Source: an uncultured Oscillospiraceae bacterium (GTDB lineage Bacteria > Bacillota > Clostridia > Oscillospirales > Oscillospiraceae). From it: 57,846 nt of DNA. The notes under the pieces are model-generated. The model searched no databases and was not told the origin of the DNA. It saw nothing but the letters and a program-made list of their open reading frames with translations. Positions 49,845-57,846 of this stretch are shown in pieces; the first letter of the stretch is position 1, and each line of letters begins with the position of its first letter. The position numbers and the translations under genes are program-made. Location: contig CALXDH010000016.1 of NCBI GenBank assembly GCA_944387015.1, positions 1 through 57,846 of the forward strand, in the 5' to 3' direction.

Positions 49845-52800
49845 TTACTTGATGGTCATCAGCCGCTGACCGCCCTTGACGGTATCGCCCTCGTGGATCT
49901 CGATGCTCTCCACGGTGCCGCTCATCCGGGCGGTGATGGCAGTCTCCATCTTCATGGCCTCAATGGTCAGCAGGGTCTGGTTCTTCTCCACAGTGTCGCC
50001 CACCTTGACGTTGATCTTGCTGACGGCGCCGGGGATGGATGCGCCCACCTGGCTCTTGTCCTCCGGATCCACCATAGGTACCCGGACGATATTCTTCTGA
50101 GCCGCCTCATCGGGCACCTGCACATCCCGGCGGATGCCGTTGAGTTCGAAGCTGACGGTACGCATGCCCTCACTGTCCACTTCACCCAGGCCCAGGTACT
50201 TGATCACCAGAGTCTTGCCGTCGGCGATGTTGACCTTGTTGGTCTCGCCCACCGCCAGGCCGTGGAAGAACACATGGCTGCCCAGCCGCATGATATAGCC
50301 ATACTCTTTCTGGTTCTTGACAAAGTCCTCTACCACCTTGGGATACAGGCAGTAGCTGAGGACCGCCCGCCAGCTGGGATTGGTGTCAAAGGAAGCCATC
50401 TCCCGCTTCTTGGCCTCAAAGTCCACGGGAGGCAGCAGCTCGCCGGGACGGCAGGTGATGGGCTTTTTTTCCTTGAGCACCACCCGTTGCAGATCCTCGG
50501 GGAAGCCGCCGGCAGGCTGGCCCATCATGCCGGAGAAGTAACTGACGGCGCTGTCGGGGAAGGCCAGGGCCTCGCCCTTTTCCACAATGTTTTCCGGGGT
50601 CAGCTGGTTCTGGGTCATGAAGATGGCAAGGTCTCCCACCATCTTGGAGGAAGGCGTCACCTTCACGATGTCGCCCAGCATTTCGTTGACCTTGCGGTAG
50701 TTCTCCTTGACCTCCATGAAACGGCTGCCCAGTCCCAAGGACTCCACCTGGGGCTTGAGGTTGGTGTACTGGCCGCCGGGGATCTCATAGCGGTAAATAT
50801 CGGCGTTGTTGCAGGTGAGACCGCCCTCGAAGGAGTCGTACCGCTTGCGCACATCCTCCCAGTACTCGGTGAGATACTGGAGGCGCTCCAGATCCAGTCC
50901 GGTGTCCCGCTCGGTGCCCTGGAGGGCTGCCACAACGGCATTCATGGAAGGCTGGCTGGTCATGCCGGCCATGGAGGAGATGGCGCAGTCCACCACGTCC
51001 ACACCGGCCTCGGCTGCCAGCAGCAGGGCTGCCACCTGGTTGCCGGAGGTGTCGTGGGTGTGGAGCTGGATGGGGATGCCGATCTCCTGCTTGAGGGTGG
51101 AGACCAGCTTCTTGGCGGCGTAGGGCTTGAGAACACCGGACATATCCTTGATGGCCAGCATGTGGGCGCCCCGCTTCTCCAGTTCCTTGGCCAGGTTCAC
51201 ATAGTACTCCAGAGGATACTTGTCCCGCTTGGGATCCAGGATGTCGCCGGTGTAGCAGATGGTGGCCTGGCAGATCTTGTCCTGCTTGAGAACCTCATCC
51301 ATGGCCACTTCCATGCCCGGGATCCAGTTGAGGGAGTCGAACACCCGGAACACATCGATGCCGCTGCGGGCGGCCTCCTTAATGAATTCCCGGATGACGT
51401 TGTCAGGGTAGTTGGTGTAGCCCACGGCGTTGGCACCCCGGAGCAGCATCTGCAGCAGGAGGTTGGGTGCCTTCTGCCGAATCAGGTCCAGCCGCTCCCA
51501 GGGAGACTCATGGAGGAAGCGATAGGCCACATCAAAGGTGGCGCCGCCCCAGCACTCCAGGGAGAACGCATCGGCCAGGATCTCGCTGGTGCCCTCCATT
51601 CCCTTGACAATATCACGGGTACGGACACGGGTGGCAAGCAGGGACTGGTGGGCATCCCGGCAGGTGGTATCGCAGATCAAGAGCTTCTTCTGATCCTTCA
51701 CCCAATCCGCCATGGCCTTGGGGCCCTTGGCATCCAGCAGCTGCTTGAGACCGTCGGGCCGGTTGCCGGTGACCGGCGGGAACCGGGGCGCGTCGTAGAA
51801 CTTGTGGCCCTCCTGCTCCTTGACCACGATGTTGCCGATGTACTTGAGCATCTTGGTGGCCCGGTCCTGGCTCTCGTCCAGCTGGAACAGCTCCGGGGTT
51901 TCGTCGATGAACTTGGTGTGGCACTTGCCGGCGATGAAGGCCGGGTGCTTGAGGATGTTGGTGACAAAGGCGATGTTGGTCTTGACGCCCCGGACGTGGA
52001 TCTCGTTGATGGCCCGGGCGGCCTTGCGGCAGACGCCGGCAAAGGTGTTGTCCCAGGTGGTGACCTTCACCAGGAGAGAGTCATAGTAGGGAGAGATGAC
52101 GGCGCCGGTGTAGGCATTGCCGCCGTCAAGGCGGATGCCGAAGCCGCCGGCGGAGCGGTAAGCGGTGATCTTGCCGGTATCGGGGGCAAAGTTGTTGGCG
52201 GGATCCTCGGTGGTGACACGGCACTGGATGGCGTACCCGTTGAGGTGCACGGCGTCCTGGCTGGGAATGCCGATGTCGGGGTCACTGAGAGGACGTCCCT
52301 CGGCGATCAGGATCTGGGAGCGCACCAGGTCGATACCGGTGACCATCTCGGTAACGGTGTGCTCCACCTGAATACGGGGGTTCATCTCGATGAAATAGTG
52401 GTTGCCGTCCCGGTCCACCAGGAACTCCAGGGTACCGGCATTGACATAGCCCACGTACTTTGCGATCTTCACCGCGTCGTCATAAAGGGCCTGGCGCACC
52501 TTCTCATCCACGGAGAAGGCGGGGGTAAACTCCACCACCTTCTGATAGCGGCGCTGGAGGGAGCAGTCCCGCTCGAAGAGGTGAACCACGTTGCCGTACT
52601 CATCGCCCAGTACCTGGACTTCGATGTGTTTGGGCTCCACCAGGAACTTCTCCATGAAGATGTCGTCGTTGCCGAAAGCCTTCTTGGCCTCCGACTTCAC
52701 CAGGTCGAAGTTGATGCCCACTTCTTCCACGGTGTCACAGCGGCGCATGCCGCGGCCGCCGCCGCCGGCAGCGGCTTTCAAAATGACGGGGAATCCAAAC

Positions 52801-53261
52801 TCCATGGCCAGCTTCTGGGCCTCTTCCCGGCTCTTGAGAGGCTCGGCGGTGCCGGGCGTGGTGGGCACGCCGCAGGCCAGCGCCATCTGCTTGGCGGAAA
52901 GCTTGTCGCCCATCAGGTCCAGGATCTTGGAGGAGGGCCCAATGAACTGGATACCGGCCTCCTCGCAGGCCCGGGCAAAGTCCCCGTTCTCACTCAAAAA
53001 GCCGTATCCGGGGTGGATGGCGTCGGCGCCGTGCTTTTTGGCCAGCTGGATGATCTGGGGGATGTCCAGATAGGCCCCCAGCGGGCTCTCGTTCTCACCG
53101 ATCAGATAGGATTCATCCGCAGCAGTACGGAAGATGCTGTATGTGTCCTCATTGGAGTAAATGGCAATGGTCTGGAGCCCCAGATCATGGCAGGCGCGGA
53201 AAATGCGCATGGCGATCTCGCCCCGGTTTGCCACCAGGACCTTCTTGAATTCCCGGCTCAT
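49845..53261 (-). CDS. pyc: Pyruvate carboxylase
   Basis: Pyc carboxylates pyruvate to oxaloacetate with ATP, bicarbonate and biotin, refilling the C4 pool. The single 1138-residue chain has the full order: biotin carboxylase (about 1-455, with KAAAGGGGRGMR and FIEMNPRIQVEHTVTE), carboxyltransferase (about 525-800, beginning ICDTTCRDAHQSLLATRVR and including AIKDMSGVLKP), the tetramerisation/PC_OADA region (about 820-1050) and a C-terminal biotin carrier with AMKM, biotin on Lys1104. AAGGAGG precedes the ATG. It is a single-gene unit with its own promoter. Together with the serine dehydratase it could route serine carbon to oxaloacetate. Confidence 0.97.
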   Translation of the reverse strand: MSREFKKVLVANRGEIAMRIFRACHDLGLQTIAIYSNEDTYSIFRTAADESYLIGENESPLGAYLDIPQIIQLAKKHGADAIHPGYGFLSENGDFARACEEAGIQFIGPSSKILDLMGDKLSAKQMALACGVPTTPGTAEPLKSREEAQKLAMEFGFPVILKAAAGGGGRGMRRCDTVEEVGINFDLVKSEAKKAFGNDDIFMEKFLVEPKHIEVQVLGDEYGNVVHLFERDCSLQRRYQKVVEFTPAFSVDEKVRQALYDDAVKIAKYVGYVNAGTLEFLVDRDGNHYFIEMNPRIQVEHTVTEMVTGIDLVRSQILIAEGRPLSDPDIGIPSQDAVHLNGYAIQCRVTTEDPANNFAPDTGKITAYRSAGGFGIRLDGGNAYTGAVISPYYDSLLVKVTTWDNTFAGVCRKAARAINEIHVRGVKTNIAFVTNILKHPAFIAGKCHTKFIDETPELFQLDESQDRATKMLKYIGNIVVKEQEGHKFYDAPRFPPVTGNRPDGLKQLLDAKGPKAMADWVKDQKKLLICDTTCRDAHQSLLATRVRTRDIVKGMEGTSEILADAFSLECWGGATFDVAYRFLHESPWERLDLIRQKAPNLLLQMLLRGANAVGYTNYPDNVIREFIKEAARSGIDVFRVFDSLNWIPGMEVAMDEVLKQDKICQATICYTGDILDPKRDKYPLEYYVNLAKELEKRGAHMLAIKDMSGVLKPYAAKKLVSTLKQEIGIPIQLHTHDTSGNQVAALLLAAEAGVDVVDCAISSMAGMTSQPSMNAVVAALQGTERDTGLDLERLQYLTEYWEDVRKRYDSFEGGLTCNNADIYRYEIPGGQYTNLKPQVESLGLGSRFMEVKENYRKVNEMLGDIVKVTPSSKMVGDLAIFMTQNQLTPENIVEKGEALAFPDSAVSYFSGMMGQPAGGFPEDLQRVVLKEKKPITCRPGELLPPVDFEAKKREMASFDTNPSWRAVLSYCLYPKVVEDFVKNQKEYGYIMRLGSHVFFHGLAVGETNKVNIADGKTLVIKYLGLGEVDSEGMRTVSFELNGIRRDVQVPDEAAQKNIVRVPMVDPEDKSQVGASIPGAVSKINVKVGDTVEKNQTLLTIEAMKMETAITARMSGTVESIEIHEGDTVKGGQRLMTIK

Positions 53262-53325
53262 GGTGTGCGTTCCTCCTTTTCATCAATGGGCGGGAGCCGC
53301 CCGGATTGGTCTGCAAGTTGCATCC

Positions 53326-53355
53326 AGTATACGCCTTTGCCGGTGCGGGTTGCAA
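53326..53355 (-). promoter_or_regulatory. Promoter of pyc
   Basis: On the minus strand TTGCAA (53350-53355), an 18-base spacer and TATACT (53326-53331). Confidence 0.6.
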
Positions 53356-53476
53356 TGCATTTCCCCTCTTTTCCGTCAACTTTAGAAAATCCGACAATTT
53401 GTTGCGCAACACGAACTCTCCCGCTCGTCTATTTCAGTAGGACTAATGTCCGTCATTCGTCTACACAATAGTGGAT

Positions 53477-53508
53477 AAAAAGCGCCGCACCCTGTCAGGC
53501 GCGGCGCT
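53477..53508 (-). terminator. Terminator of thrS
   Basis: An 8-bp GC stem (53481-53488/53501-53508) with a 12-base loop is followed on the minus strand by TTTT, 21 bases past the thrS stop. Confidence 0.75.
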
Positions 53509-53528
53509 CTTCCGCTTTACGGGACCAA

Positions 53529-55292
53529 TTATTTAATGACCTTGCTGTCCACGTCGTCCTTGAGCATCTTCTGGAAGTCTGCCAGAGGCATCACGCCCAG
53601 ATCGCCGTCGGCCCGGTGCCGGACGGAAACGGTGCCCGCTTCGGCCTCCTTGTCGCCGATGACCAGCATATAGGGGACCTTCTCCAGCTGGGCCTCCCGG
53701 ATCTTCTTGCCGATCTTCTCATTGCGATGATCGGTCTCCACCCGGTAACCGGCGGCATCCAGCTGCGCGGCTACCTGGTCGGCGTATGCTGCCGCCCGGT
53801 CGGTGATGGGCAGGAGCTTGACCTGAACGGGGCTCAGCCAGACAGGGAACGCGCCGGCGAAGTGCTCGGTGATGACGCCGATGAAGCGCTCGATGGAGCC
53901 CAGCACCACACGGTGGATCATAACGGGACGGTGCTTCTGACCATCCTCGCCCACATACTCCAGCTCAAAGCGCTCAGGCAGCTGGCTGTCCAGCTGAATG
54001 GTACCGCACTGCCAGGTGCGGCCCAGGGAGTCGGCCAGATGGAAGTCCAGCTTGGGACCGTAGAAGGCGCCGTCGCCCTCGTTGATGACGAAGTCCTTGC
54101 CCATATCGGTGATGGCGTTTTTCAGGATGTCCTGATTGCGCTCCCACTCCTCCACGGTGCCGATGTGGTCCTCAGGCATGGTGGAAAGCTCAATGGTATA
54201 GCTCAGGCCGAAGGTGGAATAAACCTCGTCGAACAGACGGACCGTCTCCTGGATCACGTCCTTCATCTGCTCCCGGGTCATGAAGACATGGGCATCATCC
54301 TGATTGAAGCAGCGCACACGGAACAGACCGTGGAGCGCGCCGGAGAGCTCATGACGGTGGACCAGGCCGATCTCGCCCACCCGCAGGGGCAGATCCCGGT
54401 AGGAGTGGGGCTCGCTGGCGTAGACCAGCATGCCGCCGGGGCAGTTCATGGGCTTGATGGCGTAATCCTCGCCGTCGATGACGGTGGTGTACATGTTCTG
54501 CTTATAGTGATCCCAGTGGCCGGAACGCTCCCACAGCTGGCGGTTGAGGATGACCGGCGTAGAGATCTCCACATAGCCATACTTCTTGTGGACCTGACGC
54601 CAGTAGTCCAGCAGCGTGTTCTTGAGCACCATGCCCTTGGGCAGGAAGAACGGGAAGCCGGGGCCCTCGTCCCGCAGCATAAAGAGGCCCAGTTCCTTGC
54701 CCAGCTTGCGGTGGTCACGCTTCTTGGCCTCCTCAATGCGCTGGAGGTAGGCGTCCAGCTCTTCCTTCTTGGGGAAGGCGATGCCGTAGATCCGCTGGAG
54801 GGTCTCACGGTTGGAGTCGCCCCGCCAGTAGGCGGCGTTGCAGGCGGTGAGCTTGATGCCGTTGCCCTTGATGCGGCCGGTGGAGTCCAGGTGGGGACCG
54901 GCGCACAGGTCGGTGAACTCGCCCTGCTTGTAGAAGGAGATGTGGGCATCGGCGGGCAGATCCTGGATCAGCTCCACCTTGTAGGGCTCACCCTTCTCCT
55001 CCATGAACTTGATGGCCTCTTCCCGGGGCAGCTCAAACCGCTCCAGCTTCAGCTTCTCCTTGCAGATCTTGCGCATCTCGCCCTCGATCTTCTCCATGAT
55101 CTCGGGGGTAAAGGGGAAGGGAGAGTCCATATCGTAATAGAAGCCTTCCTCGATAGAGGGGCCGATGGCCAGCTTCACCTCCGGGTACAGACGCTTGACG
55201 GCCTGAGCCAGAACATGGGAGCAGGTGTGCCAATAGGTCTTGCGGTACTCGGGATTTTCAAAGCTGTACTGGTTGTTCATTTCTTCGGACAT
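53529..55292 (-). CDS. thrS: Threonyl-tRNA synthetase
   Basis: ThrS charges tRNA-Thr. The 587-residue enzyme begins directly with the editing domain (HTCSHVLAQAVKRLYPEV, then CAGPHLDSTG), so the N-terminal TGS domain of longer ThrS forms is absent. The class II core shows MNCPGGMLVYAS, FRVRCFNQDDAHVF (motif 2) and VLGSIERFIGV (motif 3), followed by an anticodon-binding domain. ATG 55292 has AAAGGAGG upstream; the frame continues into the leader only by chance. The leader is a T-box riboswitch. Confidence 0.95.
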   Translation of the reverse strand: MSEEMNNQYSFENPEYRKTYWHTCSHVLAQAVKRLYPEVKLAIGPSIEEGFYYDMDSPFPFTPEIMEKIEGEMRKICKEKLKLERFELPREEAIKFMEEKGEPYKVELIQDLPADAHISFYKQGEFTDLCAGPHLDSTGRIKGNGIKLTACNAAYWRGDSNRETLQRIYGIAFPKKEELDAYLQRIEEAKKRDHRKLGKELGLFMLRDEGPGFPFFLPKGMVLKNTLLDYWRQVHKKYGYVEISTPVILNRQLWERSGHWDHYKQNMYTTVIDGEDYAIKPMNCPGGMLVYASEPHSYRDLPLRVGEIGLVHRHELSGALHGLFRVRCFNQDDAHVFMTREQMKDVIQETVRLFDEVYSTFGLSYTIELSTMPEDHIGTVEEWERNQDILKNAITDMGKDFVINEGDGAFYGPKLDFHLADSLGRTWQCGTIQLDSQLPERFELEYVGEDGQKHRPVMIHRVVLGSIERFIGVITEHFAGAFPVWLSPVQVKLLPITDRAAAYADQVAAQLDAAGYRVETDHRNEKIGKKIREAQLEKVPYMLVIGDKEAEAGTVSVRHRADGDLGVMPLADFQKMLKDDVDSKVIK

Positions 55293-55325
55293 GCTGGTTT
55301 CCTCCTTTTGCTTGAGGGGCAGAAT

Positions 55326-55585
55326 AATAAAAAATCCCACCCCTGACAAAATCAGGGGTGAGATACGAAAACGTATTCCACGGTTCCACCCTGCTTGCGC
55401 CTTTTCACAAAGCGCCGCTCGTGTCCTCTGTAACGGGAGGTCCCGTCCCAGCCTACATATCGGTGGGCGGCTCCAAGGTGGTAGCCTCTTCCGGTTCGGA
55501 TCAAAGCCGCTTACAGCCAGTGGCGGCTCCTCTCTGGGGTCTTTCCCGGACAGCGTCCTTTTCAAAGCCTTTTGTTGAAATTAAG
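55326..55585 (-). promoter_or_regulatory. T-box riboswitch leader of thrS
   Basis: The roughly 250-base leader contains the antiterminator T-box core GGTGGAACCG (55381-55390 on the plus strand as its complement), then a terminator stem (55338-55346/55352-55360) followed by a T-run. An AGAGAG element of stem I lies at 55530-55535, and ACCACC at 55477-55482 offers ACC (Thr) as the specifier. Uncharged tRNA-Thr would favour antitermination and thrS expression. Confidence 0.88.
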
Positions 55586-55588
55586 CAC

Positions 55589-55617
55589 ACTATAGCACTT
55601 CGGGCAGCCTCTGTCAA
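55589..55617 (-). promoter_or_regulatory. Promoter of thrS
   Basis: On the minus strand a perfect TTGACA (55612-55617), a 17-base spacer and TATAGT (55589-55594), directly before the T-box leader. Confidence 0.75.
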
Positions 55618-55743
55618 GAGCCGGATCGATCCGAAAACAACGGTTTTTTCCGCGCTTTTTCCACAGTTTTTTCGTCCGCTGTCCCGCTGTTTTCCCCGGT
55701 TTGCGCGGGAAAGCCGGTCAAAATCACGGGCACGGCGCCGCTG

Positions 55744-56841
55744 TTATCCCAGGTCCCGATGATCCAGCGCCGCCAGGCCAAAGCGCACCGCCTGGGTCAC
55801 CAGTTCCCGCTCCTCGTCGCTCCCGGCCGCATCCAGCTTCTCCCGCAGCTCCCGCAAAAACAGTCCCCGGAGGGAGTCCTCCTCCGCCCGGGCCCAGATG
55901 TCCTCCGCTACCCGGGTCCGGTCCCGGACCTCCAGGGCGTAAAACCGGTCCGCCAGCGCCTCCTGCAAGCCTTCCGGGTCAGCGCCGGCTTCCCCGGTCT
56001 CACCGGTGAGGAGGATACGGTAAAGATCCCGGGCCGTGTCGGGCGGCAGTGCCGCCTCCACCGCTTCCCGGGGCGTCTTCCCGGTGACGTCCACTTCCAG
56101 GATCTCATACCGGTGCCGGGCAAAGGGCACAAAGCTCAGCTCCACCCGCCCGTCGTCGGCAACAGTGCCTTGGTAGAATCCCTTCTCCCCCAGCTCATCA
56201 AAGCCCCGCCCCTCCGGGCAGCCGGGCCAGGCGCAGACCGTATTCCCGAACCGCAGCGGCTCCGTCCGTTTGTGGATGTGGCCCAGGGCCAGGTAAGCAA
56301 GACCGCTGGCGGCGATCTCCTCTTTTTGCAGCGGGTCATAGCGGTGCTCCGCCGGATCGATCTCCCCGTGGAGCAGTCCCAAATGCACCCGGCCGTCCGC
56401 CGGGGCGGCAAATCCCGCCAGCAGGCTCTCTGCCTGCTCGGGGGCGGTGAAGGCCGCACCGTGGACCACGGCGCACAGCTCCGGCAGCTCCAGCGCCGTC
56501 ATCCGGGGCTCCCGGAAAATATGGACGTTTTCCGGCCAGTCCACCGTCTCCCACACGCTGCCGCCGCCCAGGAAGTCATGGTTGCCGGGAGCAATGCACA
56601 CCTGTGCCTCCATCTGGCCCAGGGCCTGTGCCAGCTGCTCACCGGTCTCCCGAAAGGTGCCGTGTCCATCCAGCAGGTCTCCTGCCAGCAGCACCAAATC
56701 GATGCCGTGCGTATTGACGTAGTTGGCCAGACGGAAGGGCATCTCCCGGCTCTCCCGCCGCCGGGCCGCCGCCTGCTGTGGGGCAAGCACCCCGAAGGCG
56801 CTGTCTAAATGTAAATCCGCCGCATGCACAAATCGGAACAT
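55744..56841 (-). CDS. SbcD-like DNA repair exonuclease (metallophosphoesterase)
   Basis: A 365-residue nuclease-type metallophosphoesterase with motifs HAADLHLDS (Asp9/His11), AGDLLDGHG, APGNHDFLG, LLHGEID and LGHIHKR, plus a C-terminal capping region (about 245-360). This is the SbcD/Mre11/YhaO layout. ATG 56841 has GGAGGAG upstream. Such proteins normally work with an SbcC/Rad50 or YhaN-type ATPase encoded next door; downstream there is only the thrS unit, so the partner is missing from this place. It follows ybaK and ymdB on the same strand. Confidence 0.85.
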   Translation of the reverse strand: MFRFVHAADLHLDSAFGVLAPQQAAARRRESREMPFRLANYVNTHGIDLVLLAGDLLDGHGTFRETGEQLAQALGQMEAQVCIAPGNHDFLGGGSVWETVDWPENVHIFREPRMTALELPELCAVVHGAAFTAPEQAESLLAGFAAPADGRVHLGLLHGEIDPAEHRYDPLQKEEIAASGLAYLALGHIHKRTEPLRFGNTVCAWPGCPEGRGFDELGEKGFYQGTVADDGRVELSFVPFARHRYEILEVDVTGKTPREAVEAALPPDTARDLYRILLTGETGEAGADPEGLQEALADRFYALEVRDRTRVAEDIWARAEEDSLRGLFLRELREKLDAAGSDEERELVTQAVRFGLAALDHRDLG

Positions 56842-56943
56842 GGTCTCCTCCATCCGTCTCTTCGTCTGATCGCTCAAGCCCGCTCAGCAGCCGATCTGCC
56901 GCCGGGTATGTATTCTGCCCTTTCGCTCCTTCCAGTCAGGGGC

Positions 56944-57420
56944 TTACGCCTGCCAGCCCTTGCACACATCCACCCACGCCTGGAAATTGGAGGAATAGCG
57001 CTCCAGTTCCTCACAGGTGAGCTCGATGGCACTGGAATCGCTGCCGGCGGCGGGGAACACCGTCTCAAACCGCTTGAGCGACACGTCCAGATACACCTTC
57101 ACATTCTCCGGCAATGCGAAGGGGCAGACACCGCCCACATCGTGGCCGATGAGAGTGTGGGCCTCCTCGTGGGTGAGCATCTTTGCTTTGGTGTGGAACT
57201 GGGCCTTGTACTTGGCGTTGTCCACCTTGGCATCTCCCGCCGCCACGATGATGATGGGTTCCTCGTTTACTTTGAAGCTCAGACTCTTGGCGATGCGGGC
57301 GCCCTCCACCCCAACCGCCACCGCCGCCAGTTCCACCGTGGCGGAGGACACGTCAAACTCCCGGATGCGGTCCGCGATACCCAAAGGCTCCATATACGCT
57401 CTGACTTTTTGAATCGACAT
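56944..57420 (-). CDS. YbaK/EbsC-family aminoacyl-tRNA deacylase
   Basis: A 158-residue single-domain protein of the YbaK/ProRS-editing family, which hydrolyses mischarged tRNA such as Cys- or Ala-tRNA-Pro. The family lysine lies in RIAKSLSFKV and the substrate-site motif is GHDVGGVCPFALPENVKV. It starts 29 bases after the ymdB stop and is probably cotranscribed with it. The prolyl-tRNA synthetase in this window lacks its own editing domain, which makes a tRNA-Pro target likely. The exact mischarged amino acid is not clear from sequence. Confidence 0.88.
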   Translation of the reverse strand: MSIQKVRAYMEPLGIADRIREFDVSSATVELAAVAVGVEGARIAKSLSFKVNEEPIIIVAAGDAKVDNAKYKAQFHTKAKMLTHEEAHTLIGHDVGGVCPFALPENVKVYLDVSLKRFETVFPAAGSDSSAIELTCEELERYSSNFQAWVDVCKGWQA

Positions 57421-57449
57421 GACTGGTTTCTCCTATCTGCTGTTTCTTC

Positions 57450-57846
57450 TCACCGGACGTCCACCCGCTCCACGGCGGTGCACAGTCCGGTGGCACTGTC
57501 CAGTGTAAAAATCGCGCCCTGCAGCTTGGCCGGGCCCTGGGGGGATTTGTACCGGCCCGGCAGCCCGCCCAGAAACGTCTCCACCGACTGCCAGGGCTCG
57601 ATGCCCAGCACGGACTCCACCGCGCCGGTCATGCCCAGGTCGGTGATGTAGCCGGTCCCCTTGGGGTAGACCCGCTCGTCGGCGGTGGGCACATGGGTGT
57701 GGGTGCCCCACAGGGCGGAGACTCTTCCGTCCAGATAATAGCCCATGGCCAGCTTTTCGCTGGTGGCCTCGGCGTGGAAATCCACCACCGTCAGCTCTGC
57801 CTGCTCCTCTGCCAGCAGCCGGTCTGCCGTGGTGAAGGGGTTGTCC
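57450..57846 (-). CDS. ymdB: YmdB-like metallophosphoesterase (TIGR00282), 5' end outside window
   Basis: The C-terminal 131 residues of a YmdB/TIGR00282 phosphoesterase; the gene continues past the window edge. Landmarks are VVDFHAEATSEK, WGTHTHVPTADERV and YITDLGMTGAVESVLG, all typical of the family. B. subtilis YmdB hydrolyses 2',3'-cyclic AMP and is needed for normal biofilm and motility gene expression; there its gene follows rny. Here it leads, or is part of, a unit with ybaK and the SbcD-like gene, about 20 kb from rny. Confidence 0.9.
   Translation of the reverse strand, partial: DNPFTTADRLLAEEQAELTVVDFHAEATSEKLAMGYYLDGRVSALWGTHTHVPTADERVYPKGTGYITDLGMTGAVESVLGIEPWQSVETFLGGLPGRYKSPQGPAKLQGAIFTLDSATGLCTAVERVDVR

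Noticed and set aside
49893-53471. A 1192-codon open frame antisense to pyruvate carboxylase
   Set aside because: It mirrors the real gene through GC-rich codon bias, has no recognisable domains and is rich in His, Gly, Asp and Val as expected of such shadows.

Overview
The window (57.8 kb, GC-rich, about 50 protein genes, no rRNA or tRNA seen) reads as chromosomal DNA of an anaerobic gut-type Firmicute, most likely Oscillospirales (the Flavonifractor/Lawsonibacter/Oscillibacter neighbourhood). The reasons are the gene families: DUF3793, DUF4127, iron-sulfur two-subunit serine dehydratase, archaeal-type ProRS, RNase Y, a T-box in front of thrS, Gram-positive lipoprotein signals and GGAGG ribosome sites. 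The genus is inference; no marker gene here settles it. No phage, plasmid, insertion sequence or CRISPR array was recognised.

Layout. 0.1-9 kb: Na+/proline-type symporter with a TetR regulator, dapF plus a dicarboxylate/amino-acid symporter, serine dehydratase sdaAB-sdaAA, an 8-oxoguanine-deaminase-like amidohydrolase and a DegV protein. 9.3-15.6 kb: a HAD phosphatase and a five-gene operon with a phosphodiesterase-like metallophosphoesterase and a complete UgpBAEC-like ABC importer. 15.7-19.5 kb: a TIM-barrel protein of unknown function, macro-domain protein, cysK, and a SigV-RsiV type ECF sigma/anti-sigma pair with a plausible autoregulatory promoter. 19.6-24.0 kb: a MacAB-like exporter operon led by a TetR gene; its promoter lies inside a 45-bp perfect palindrome made of two operators. 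24-28.5 kb: exonuclease, formate-tetrahydrofolate ligase, an operator-controlled DUF3793 gene, a YfcE-type phosphodiesterase and a small membrane protein.

28.6-31.8 kb: apbE with eetA-like (NusG domain II) and eetB-like (Gx transporter) genes and an SpoVK/CbbX-like AAA+ ATPase in one overlapping operon, suggestive of a flavin-dependent electron-transfer module. 31.9-40.1 kb: orphan membrane protein, DUF4127 lipoprotein carrying a 42-bp in-frame tandem duplication, proS, rny, a divergent amidase and an rRNA methyltransferase. 40.2-46.2 kb: a second MacAB-like exporter whose operon ends in an S-layer-homology surface protein. 46.3-49.6 kb: a TAXI-TRAP importer. 49.8-57.8 kb: pyruvate carboxylase, T-box-controlled thrS, and a ymdB-ybaK-SbcD-like operon cut by the window end.

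Most promising for follow-up: the apbE/eetAB/AAA+ operon, the TetR double operator, SigV-RsiV with its promoter, the SLH protein tied to an exporter, and the DUF3793 promoter with paired inverted repeats. None is certain to be undescribed; several look like new arrangements of known parts. Promoters and terminators were read by eye, so they are candidates rather than mapped sites.
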